IMG/VR virus record: IMGVR_UViG_3300031758_000217
Span: 1-37,779 of that record
Strand: one strand, 5' to 3'
DNA length: 37,779 nucleotides
Source: a virus
This document shows positions 27,331-32,491 of this stretch, one piece after another (positions within the stretch are counted from its first letter, which is position 1; every line of letters begins with the position of its first letter). A model generated the notes under the pieces. That model was not told the origin of the DNA. It saw nothing but the letters and a program-made list of their open reading frames with translations, and did not search any database. The position numbers and the translations under genes are program-made.

Positions 27331-27444
27331 ATGGCAGATAATCGAATTGTTATATGTGAAGTATGTGGGCGGGAAATAGAAGTCAGATCAGGCTTTGCTC
27401 ATATGACACTTGTTCGCCATATGAAAGAACATAAGGGGATATAG
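27331..27444 (+). CDS. C2H2 zinc-finger peptide, 37 aa, overlapping tRNA
   Basis: A single finger: CEVC, then HMTLVRHMKEH giving two zinc-binding histidines. Leaderless promoter upstream. The last four codons overlap the first 10 bases of the tRNA at 27435-27508, and the UAG stop is made by tRNA bases TAG. C2H2 fingers are rare in bacteria; the role is unknown. Confidence 0.68.
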   Translation: MADNRIVICEVCGREIEVRSGFAHMTLVRHMKEHKGI

Positions 27445-27508
27445 CCAAGTTGGTTAAGGCACCGAACTCATAATTCGGCTATCATAGGTTCAAGTCCTAT
27501 TGTCCCTA
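27435..27508 (+). tRNA. tRNA with CAT anticodon (Met or lysidine Ile2)
   Basis: Acceptor GGGGATA/TGTCCCT (G1-U72 end pair, one inner T-G pair), D arm GCCAAGTTGGTTAAGGC, anticodon stem CCGAA/TTCGG with loop CTCATAA (anticodon CAT), T arm ATAGGTTCAAGTCCTAT, discriminator A. The loop is shared by elongator tRNA-Met and tRNA-Ile2, so identity is open; the C1-A72 mismatch typical of initiators is absent. CCA not encoded. Confidence 0.9.
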
Positions 27509-27528
27509 CAGAAATTTTTTAAAAGCTA

Positions 27529-27558
27529 TTGACCTATCAATTTTTTCCATGTTATACT
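27529..27558 (+). promoter_or_regulatory. Promoter for candidate RNA
   Basis: TTGACC (27529-27534), 18-bp spacer, TATACT (27553-27558). No gene starts within 230 bases downstream. Confidence 0.62.
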
Positions 27559-27564
27559 TAAGGC

Positions 27565-27660
27565 TGGTTTGTGGGGGCTTACACTGGGAACTCAAATGTA
27601 CTAAGTGTCTGCTTCTCTATCCTACATAATTGATTTTAAATTATGGGGGGTAGGGGGGCT
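27565..27660 (+). ncRNA. Candidate non-coding RNA between tRNA and HNH gene
   Basis: Starts about 7 bases after the promoter. ACACT (27581-27585) pairs with AGTGT (27604-27608). CCTACATAATT (27621-27631) pairs with AATTAT...GTAGG (27639-27654), interrupted by a G run; then GGGGGGCTTTCC. No open frame with a start. The rest of 27661-27796 is very AT-rich and empty. Class unknown. Confidence 0.4.
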
Positions 27661-27796
27661 TTCCTAAAAATCTAAATCCCTAAGTATCAATTTAAATAAT
27701 ATATATAATATATACATTCAAAAAAAATATTTTATTAACATTAATATATATCTAATATTCTAGTCGACTATAATTAATATCATATATAATTAAGAT

Positions 27797-28078
27797 ATGA
27801 AGTCGGAAAAGACGACGGATAGAAAACACAGAGCTTATTTGGTTAAATATATCCAAGAGCTGAAGTCAAACACTCCCTGTATGGACTGTAAGGAATCTTT
27901 TCCATACTATGTAATGGATTTTGATCATGTGCGTGGGCGGAAGCACAAGAATGTAATGGAACTTATTCCTACATTGTCCAAGAAGAAGATAGATGAAGAA
28001 ATAGCAAAGTGTGAAATCGTTTGCTCAAATTGTCATAGAGTTAGAACTCATAATCGTAAATCTAAGAAATCTGAATAA
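27797..28078 (+). CDS. HNH endonuclease-like protein, 93 aa
   Basis: Leaderless: TATAAT at 27785-27790 is 7 bases before the ATG. CMDC, then YVMDFDHV (the D-x-D-H of the ββα-metal core) and IAKCEIVCSNCHRVRT (CxxCH) give the zinc-structured HNH fold. Compact relative to homing endonucleases; close relative of 28714-29109, which lies past the next tRNA. Could be a homing or host-DNA-degrading nuclease. Confidence 0.8.
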   Translation: MKSEKTTDRKHRAYLVKYIQELKSNTPCMDCKESFPYYVMDFDHVRGRKHKNVMELIPTLSKKKIDEEIAKCEIVCSNCHRVRTHNRKSKKSE

Positions 28079-28086
28079 TATCCTAG

Positions 28087-28116
28087 TTGACTAGAATATA
28101 TATCTAATGTTATAAT
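28087..28116 (+). promoter_or_regulatory. Promoter for leaderless small membrane gene
   Basis: TTGACT (28087-28092), 18-bp spacer, TATAAT (28111-28116); ATG 28123 is 7 bases past the -10 box. Confidence 0.72.
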
Positions 28117-28122
28117 AAAATT

Positions 28123-28269
28123 ATGAAAAAGAAATTTATAGGAATAATGGTTCTTATTGCGACAGCAATAGCTTTTGGAACATTTCTAGTTAATATTATT
28201 AAAAAGGCGGGACTCGAAGACATCTTTGACTTCGACCTAAATGAAGATATAGATGAAGAACTATTCTAA
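28123..28269 (+). CDS. Small membrane protein, 48 aa
   Basis: Leaderless start. N-terminal helix (FIGIMVLIATAIAFGTFLVNI), then an acidic tail DFDLNEDIDEELF. Overlaps the next small membrane peptide by 17 bases. Unknown function; holin-like peptides and membrane inhibitors are possibilities. Confidence 0.62.
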   Translation: MKKKFIGIMVLIATAIAFGTFLVNIIKKAGLEDIFDFDLNEDIDEELF

Positions 28270-28342
28270 GCTTCTAGTTTGGTCTATATTGATCCTAATG
28301 CTTATATCTAGCTTATCTATGTTATCTGTTATATTGGAGTAA
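28253..28342 (+). CDS. Membrane micropeptide, 29 aa
   Basis: MKNYSKLLVWSILILMLISSLSMLSVILE: basic N-terminus and one hydrophobic helix. It overlaps the preceding gene and has no clear ribosome-binding site, so translation is uncertain. Confidence 0.42.
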   Translation: MKNYSKLLVWSILILMLISSLSMLSVILE

Positions 28343-28400
28343 ATTGGGAGATTGCCTTCTCCCGCCCTTTTCCGCCTTAATTGACCCCTAGGGTCATAAT

Positions 28401-28532
28401 ATGGCTAAAAGTGGCTTAGAGCCCCTACAGAGCAATTTAGAGGCATATTCTGGCAAATGGGGTAAAGGGGAAATGTCTCTCTTCCGCCGAATCACTTTTT
28501 CGGACGCACTTTTTAAATCGCACTTTATATAA
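28401..28532 (+). CDS. Doubtful small ORF, 43 aa
   Basis: Open from ATG 28401 after the palindromic TTGACCCCTAGGGTCA. Contains KSGLEPLQSNLEAYSGKWGKGE. No ribosome-binding site and no family; it may be chance. Outside it, 28343-28588 holds only the parS-like site. Confidence 0.28.
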   Translation: MAKSGLEPLQSNLEAYSGKWGKGEMSLFRRITFSDALFKSHFI

Positions 28533-28534
28533 AT

Positions 28535-28550
28535 TGTTTCATGTGAAACA
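28535..28550. promoter_or_regulatory. parS-like palindrome
   Basis: TGTTTCATGTGAAACA differs from the bacterial chromosomal parS consensus TGTTTCACGTGAAACA at one base. It is a gene-free site 39 bases before tRNA-Asn. No ParA/ParB gene is in the window, so a host ParB would have to bind it. Confidence 0.5.
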
Positions 28551-28588
28551 TTGCCAGCGGGCCCGCCAAATAGTATACTTGTAATTAT

Positions 28589-28661
28589 TGGTCTGTAGCT
28601 CAGATGGTAGAGCACCGCACTGTTAATGCGGGTGTCGCAGGATCGAGACCTGCCAGATCAG
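28589..28661 (+). tRNA. tRNA-Asn (GTT)
   Basis: Acceptor TGGTCTG/CAGATCA with one G-U pair, D arm GCTCAGATGGTAGAGC, anticodon stem CCGCA/TGCGG with loop CTGTTAA (anticodon GTT), T arm GCAGGATCGAGACCTGC, discriminator G. CCA not encoded. Confidence 0.95.
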
Positions 28662-28678
28662 CAGTATGTAATATTCTA

Positions 28679-28707
28679 TTGACATGATTCGATGCATTAT
28701 GTACAAT
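28679..28707 (+). promoter_or_regulatory. Promoter for leaderless HTH-HNH gene
   Basis: TTGACA (28679-28684), 17-bp spacer, TACAAT (28702-28707); ATG 28714 is 7 bases past the -10. Frames starting at 28684 begin inside the -35 box. Confidence 0.76.
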
Positions 28708-28713
28708 CGAACC

Positions 28714-29109
28714 ATGAGACATAAAGAAGAAATTATTAGACTTCGATCTGAAGGCAAGACATATAATCAGATAGTAGAAGCGCTGGGTTGTTCTAAAGGG
28801 ACCATAGCTTATCATTTGAGCGAAAGCGTCAAAGTTAATTACAATACACGTAAAAGAAGTTATAGGCGAGTTATTGATAAACATATTAGAGACTATAAAG
28901 AATCATTTGGCTGTGTAGATTGTGGAGAAAAGTATCCATACTATATGCTCGATCTAGACCATATTTCTGATAATAAAAAATTTAGCGTTTCAGATTATAG
29001 AAGTCACACTCAAAACATAGAAATAATAAAAGAAGAAATAGCCAAATGCGAAGTTGTTTGTGCTAACTGTCATAGAATAAGAACTTATCAAAGATCTGCA
29101 AAATCTTAA
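28714..29109 (+). CDS. HTH-HNH endonuclease, 131 aa
   Basis: Leaderless start ATG 28714. Residues ~5-40 form a resolvase/Hin-type helix-turn-helix (IIRLRSEGKTYNQIVEALGCSKGTIAYHL). The C-terminal half is an HNH domain: CVDC, YYMLDLDHI and IAKCEVVCANCHRIRT. It aligns with 27797-28078, which lacks the HTH. Located between tRNA-Asn and tRNA-Arg; a tRNA-targeting homing endonuclease is a fair guess. Confidence 0.82.
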   Translation: MRHKEEIIRLRSEGKTYNQIVEALGCSKGTIAYHLSESVKVNYNTRKRSYRRVIDKHIRDYKESFGCVDCGEKYPYYMLDLDHISDNKKFSVSDYRSHTQNIEIIKEEIAKCEVVCANCHRIRTYQRSAKS

Positions 29110-29117
29110 TACTTTAA

Positions 29118-29190
29118 ACCTCTGTAGCTCAGTGGATAGAGCGAGACTCTTCTAAGGTCTGCGTCGCAAGTTCAATTCTTGCCAGGGGTG
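29118..29190 (+). tRNA. tRNA-Arg (TCT)
   Basis: Acceptor ACCTCTG/CAGGGGT with one T-G pair, D arm GCTCAGTGGATAGAGC, anticodon stem AGACT/GGTCT with loop CTTCTAA (anticodon TCT), T arm GCAAGTTCAATTCTTGC. It reads AGA, a codon common in this phage. The 3' end abuts the convergent gene ending at 29191. Confidence 0.93.
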
Positions 29191-29808
29191 CTAAGCAATA
29201 TTTGTAATTACACCATTTGTCACTGTAATAGTTTGTGCTCCAGCAGTAAATGTTCCAGATACGCCTTTAAAATTAACCCATTTAGATCCATCCCACTTAA
29301 TCATATCCCCAGCTGTTTTACCTGTCAAAACAAGATTATGCAATTCTTCTAACTCAAAACCATTCTGAACCTTTACAAATATTTCTCCGTTGTTTTGCTG
29401 TCTACGAGTTACAATACCAATAAATACTAGATGTGCTGGTGCTACTGGTTTATTGACTAATCCATAAATTAAATTGCCATCTACTCCTAGCCATACTGGA
29501 TCTCCAGCTAATGCAGAGTTAGTGTTTAATCCTTCAAGTAAGCCTTCAGTTATAACGTAACCAATTTCATTTTTTTGAAGATCTTGTTCTAATAGCCCAA
29601 GAGTCTTAGAAGATGTTGGCTCACCTATATTGCTTGCTCTGATTACAAGCATATTGGTACCATCATTGCCAGTAGATCCAGACACATATACCGCTTGACC
29701 TTTATACATAGTACCGTTGTAGTCACTCTTTACTAAGTGTTTAACTGTTGAAACAAAAGAAGGGGATATAACTGTTTGTAAAGTATCAGTAATTCTTATA
29801 CTTGTCAT
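29191..29808 (-). CDS. Tail-fibre-type structural protein, 205 aa
   Basis: Contains the repeat-like segment GQAVYVSGSTG..SSKTLGLLEQ..GYVITEGLLEGLNTNSALAGDPVWLG..NKPVAPAHLVFIGIVTRRQQNNGEIFVKVQNGFEL, which is widespread in tail fibres of marine and freshwater phages. The C-terminus (GDMIKWDGSKWVNFKG) is also fibre-like. Convergent with tRNA-Arg. ATGA coupling to the upstream gene. Confidence 0.8.
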   Translation of the reverse strand: MTSIRITDTLQTVISPSFVSTVKHLVKSDYNGTMYKGQAVYVSGSTGNDGTNMLVIRASNIGEPTSSKTLGLLEQDLQKNEIGYVITEGLLEGLNTNSALAGDPVWLGVDGNLIYGLVNKPVAPAHLVFIGIVTRRQQNNGEIFVKVQNGFELEELHNLVLTGKTAGDMIKWDGSKWVNFKGVSGTFTAGAQTITVTNGVITNIA

Positions 29809-30077
29809 TTTCTGTCTAATTCCATGACAGCTACTTGAACCCCAGCATCGCCTATAGCATATATGTTATCGCTAGAGGAAAGTTCTATCGTAAAAGACTG
29901 TCCTGGGTATAGCTTATGTCCAAAGTTAGAAGTAGATACATTTTCATTTCCAAGATAAGCATATCCAGAATTCATTATATTTTGAATCGATAAAGTGTTA
30001 GTTGAATGAATTTCTTCTCTAGTAACCAAATTTTGAGGTGTACCGTTTAATGTAAGAATTTTATGGGATAGCTTCAT
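29805..30077 (-). CDS. Hypothetical structural protein, 90 aa
   Basis: ATG 30077 is 7 bases after TATAAT (30084-30089), so leaderless; an in-frame ATG at 30155 lies in a putative RNA. Beta-rich, with YPGQSFTIELSSSDNIYAIGDAGVQVAVMEL. Likely tail or adhesion-associated from context with 29191-29808. Confidence 0.65.
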   Translation of the reverse strand: MKLSHKILTLNGTPQNLVTREEIHSTNTLSIQNIMNSGYAYLGNENVSTSNFGHKLYPGQSFTIELSSSDNIYAIGDAGVQVAVMELDRK

Positions 30078-30083
30078 ACTCCC

Positions 30084-30113
30084 ATTATACAGCCAAACAA
30101 GGACAAAACCCAA
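30084..30113 (-). promoter_or_regulatory. Promoter with -35 in terminator arm
   Basis: Minus strand: TTGGGT (plus 30108-30113), 18-bp spacer, TATAAT (plus 30084-30089). The -35 sequence is the 3' arm of the terminator hairpin of the RNA described next. Confidence 0.52.
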
Positions 30114-30189
30114 CCAGAGGCGGATCCGATTGGGTTCTGCTGTTCTTGCGAACATGTACTGGGAGCAAGTGGGATGCTACGACCAGTAC
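30100..30189 (-). ncRNA. Candidate ~90-nt structured RNA
   Basis: Own promoter (30196-30224) and own terminator (AACCCAA...TTGGGTT then TTGTCC). Three hairpins on the minus strand: GTACTGG with CCAGTAC arms around 30156-30190, TGTTC-GCAA-GAACA (30141-30154, a GNRA tetraloop), and the terminator. No coding frame fits. Class unknown. Confidence 0.5.
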
Positions 30190-30195
30190 TTAATA

Positions 30196-30224
30196 ATTGT
30201 AAAATAGTATAAATTCTAAGTCAA
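30196..30224 (-). promoter_or_regulatory. Promoter of candidate RNA
   Basis: Minus strand: TTGACT (plus 30219-30224), 17-bp spacer, TACAAT (plus 30196-30201). Confidence 0.68.
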
Positions 30225-30244
30225 CTATTTTTTATAACTTTTTT

Positions 30245-30457
30245 TTAATCTATTGGGTCTGGACTATATGCAGGTGTTGGTCCTAGTAAATAACCCTTTT
30301 CATGATATTCAACCATTTTAGAAACTTCTTCTGCTCCAACAGTACCCTTTGCTATTAAGGTTAACATGTCATATATTCTATGAAGCATTATATAATTAAC
30401 CATAGGTAAATTTTCTTCTATGGTGCTTGTTTCTTGCGGAACATTATCTTCAGTCAT
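30245..30457 (-). CDS. Hypothetical protein, 70 aa
   Basis: Overlaps the upstream gene by 8 bases. Helical, with MVNYIMLHRIYDMLTLIAKG and an extended C-terminal PTPAYSPDPID. Probably structural, from neighbours. The stretch 30090-30244 is non-coding. Confidence 0.62.
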   Translation of the reverse strand: MTEDNVPQETSTIEENLPMVNYIMLHRIYDMLTLIAKGTVGAEEVSKMVEYHEKGYLLGPTPAYSPDPID

Positions 30458-30560
30458 TAGGTCTTCCTAAATCTTCCCAGAATTTTTCTCTACCCATAGC
30501 ATCTGTTTCTGGAATGGGGGCAGATTCATATTCAGCAGGTTGCAGAATATTATTTGTCAT
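30450..30560 (-). CDS. Small acidic peptide, 36 aa
   Basis: Overlaps both neighbours by 8-11 bases. Contains YESAPIPETDAMGREKFWEDLGRPND. Unknown function; an adaptor in the virion gene group by context. Confidence 0.58.
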   Translation of the reverse strand: MTNNILQPAEYESAPIPETDAMGREKFWEDLGRPND

Positions 30561-30765
30561 TAGCTTGCTCAACAGATTTTTTAATATCTTCATATAACTC
30601 TATTCCAATATAATTTTTATAGCTACAAGATAGGCAGTATAAATATACCTGATCTTCAAAGTCCAAGTTAGACATCAAAGGGCCCTGATCCATTGGACAT
30701 TCAAGTCTAGGAACAAGGCCCTTCTCTGCTAACAGAAGGTACTCAGACACATACTGTATCTTCAT
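30550..30765 (-). CDS. Zinc-ribbon protein, 71 aa
   Basis: GAAAGGAAGG ribosome-binding site. CPMDQGPLMSNL and YCLSCSYK give a C-x(~20)-C-x2-C zinc-like arrangement found in many small actinophage proteins. Unknown function. Confidence 0.65.
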   Translation of the reverse strand: MKIQYVSEYLLLAEKGLVPRLECPMDQGPLMSNLDFEDQVYLYCLSCSYKNYIGIELYEDIKKSVEQANDK

Positions 30766-30783
30766 GTACCTTCCTTTCTAATT

Positions 30784-31329
30784 TTAGAACTCCGTTAGGA
30801 ACTCTTTGAATCTTGCCCCATTAAGGGAAGACCATGATGACCAATCGGTTCCGCCTTTAGTCATATAATACGTTATCTCTGCGTTTATTACTGGATCAAA
30901 CAATAAAATGTTTGATTTTAAATCAAATTTTTCTTTACGATCAATGCCGAGTTCACCCAACATATTAATCTGAAAAATTCCGTAGGAACTGTCTCCAGTT
31001 TTCCTGTTACCATTGTAAGCCATAGGCCTTGCATTGGATTCTGACTTAGCAATAGCCCAAGCCATTTTAAGGGCTTTTCCTTCAAAACCAACAGCTGATA
31101 AAAGTTCTTTTAGTTCTTTGTCTGTTAGATTCTCAGAAGGCTTGTACACAGTAGTGCTGTACTTCTCTAAGGTTTCTTTCTTTAGTTGTACCGTTGATTT
31201 AGGTGTTTCCACCGTCAATGCTTGAGTTACTGTTGGACCAGGCTGGACAGTAAATAGAAATAATGTTATCATTCCTATGTATGACCAGTTATGAGCAACA
31301 TCGCTCAAACGTTGTTTGATATTCTCCAT
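30784..31329 (-). CDS. Membrane-anchored lytic transglycosylase
   Basis: 181 aa from ATG 31329, 8 bases after AGGAGG; ATG 31335 is too close to it. An N-terminal membrane helix (YIGMITLFLFTVQPG) is followed by a linker and a SLT/lysozyme-like domain: Glu98 in AIAKSESNARP is the expected catalytic acid, then GDSSYGIFQIN, the family's conserved motif. Cuts glycan strands; it may aid DNA entry or lysis. Small compared with bacterial Slt proteins. Confidence 0.82.
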   Translation of the reverse strand: MENIKQRLSDVAHNWSYIGMITLFLFTVQPGPTVTQALTVETPKSTVQLKKETLEKYSTTVYKPSENLTDKELKELLSAVGFEGKALKMAWAIAKSESNARPMAYNGNRKTGDSSYGIFQINMLGELGIDRKEKFDLKSNILLFDPVINAEITYYMTKGGTDWSSWSSLNGARFKEFLTEF

Positions 31330-31362
31330 TGGCATTTCCTCCTTTAGAGATAACGAACTATA

Positions 31363-31392
31363 ATAGTAGCATTGGCTATAAGTTACTGTCAA
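31363..31392 (-). promoter_or_regulatory. Promoter of lytic transglycosylase operon
   Basis: Minus strand: TTGACA (plus 31387-31392), 18-bp spacer, TACTAT (plus 31363-31368). Divergent from the glycosyltransferase. Confidence 0.65.
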
Positions 31393-31415
31393 GTCAGTTG
31401 ACCAGAAAGAATTAA

Positions 31416-32426
31416 GTGAATATATCTTATTATACTATTAGAGCAGGGCTTAACCCAGCGGTTGGCTTTGGATATGCTGGTCAAAATATAGTTAATTCCC
31501 TTCAAGAAATGGGACATACAGTAAAATTTGCAAACTCTAAAGCTCCAGTACAACTAAACTTTACTCAGCCACATCATTTTAAATTACATCGTGGACAATA
31601 CCAGATTGGTTACACTCCATGGGAGTCTACAAAAATTAGACCTGAATGGCGTGATAGATTTAATGAATGTGATGAAGTTTGGGCAACATCAGATTGGACG
31701 GCGGAAGTATATAAAAACAATGGTGTTACAAAACCTATATTTGTTTATCCACATGGAATTGAAAAAAGATGGAGTCCATATAAAAGAGTTTTACAAAAAG
31801 GAAAACCTTTAAAGTTTTTACATGTTGGAGAGCCGTCTCCAAGAAAAGACGGACAACTAGTAGTAGATACTTTTATTAAGCTATTTGGCAATAACCCAGA
31901 ATATCATTTAACTGTAAAATGTCATGGTTCTTCAACTATAAGAATATATAATAGTCGTAATGAATTAATCTCACCAGATGAGATGTATAGTAATATTACT
32001 ATTATTAAACAAGAGTACTCTGTTGATCAATTAGTTCAACTTCATCATATGCATCATGTACTTGTCTATCCTACTTGGGGAGAAGGTTTTGGTTTTATCC
32101 CGCTTCAAGCTTTAGCAACTGGAATGCCAGTAATATCAACTTATGATTGGGCACATTATCAAAAGTTTTTAGGTCCCCTAAAGTTAAGGTCGAGATTGAC
32201 AGATGCTGCAAAAGAAGGTGTCCCAAAAGCTGTTGGTGATGCACATCTAGGAAGCTTTTATCAACCAGATAAAGAACATTTAGAAGATCAAATGGTTGAT
32301 GCAGCAATTAATTTTAAAGCATACTCTGGATATTACTTTACTCAGTCAACTAAAATACATGAAGAGTATAATTGGATTCAGTTGACCAATAATGCATTTG
32401 ATCATATATTTAAAAAGTTCTCATAA
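31416..32426 (+). CDS. GT4-type glycosyltransferase
   Basis: 336 aa from GTG 31416. GT-B fold of family 4: N-terminal GFGYAGQNIVNSLQEMGH loop, central KFLHVGEPSPRKDG, and C-terminal YPTWGEGFGFIPLQALATGMPVI for nucleotide-sugar binding. The second Glu of the usual ExFGxxxxE motif is Gln (LQA). It may glycosylate virion proteins, phage DNA or host surface glycans. Preceded by a weak ribosome-binding site. Confidence 0.85.
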   Translation: MNISYYTIRAGLNPAVGFGYAGQNIVNSLQEMGHTVKFANSKAPVQLNFTQPHHFKLHRGQYQIGYTPWESTKIRPEWRDRFNECDEVWATSDWTAEVYKNNGVTKPIFVYPHGIEKRWSPYKRVLQKGKPLKFLHVGEPSPRKDGQLVVDTFIKLFGNNPEYHLTVKCHGSSTIRIYNSRNELISPDEMYSNITIIKQEYSVDQLVQLHHMHHVLVYPTWGEGFGFIPLQALATGMPVISTYDWAHYQKFLGPLKLRSRLTDAAKEGVPKAVGDAHLGSFYQPDKEHLEDQMVDAAINFKAYSGYYFTQSTKIHEEYNWIQLTNNAFDHIFKKFS

Positions 32427-32491
32427 CCTCTTCCCACTTGAATAAAAGTTTGGTAGAATTGGTATCTTACTAAAAAATAATTAAATCGCAT

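Noticed and set aside
28684-28713. Longer start for the HTH-HNH gene
   Set aside because: It begins inside the -35/-10 region of a consensus promoter whose start of transcription is at ATG 28714.
32427-32491. Cobalamin riboswitch before the class II reductase
   Set aside because: The leader is only ~65 bases and AT-rich, with no B12-box-like sequence; too short for a cobalamin riboswitch.
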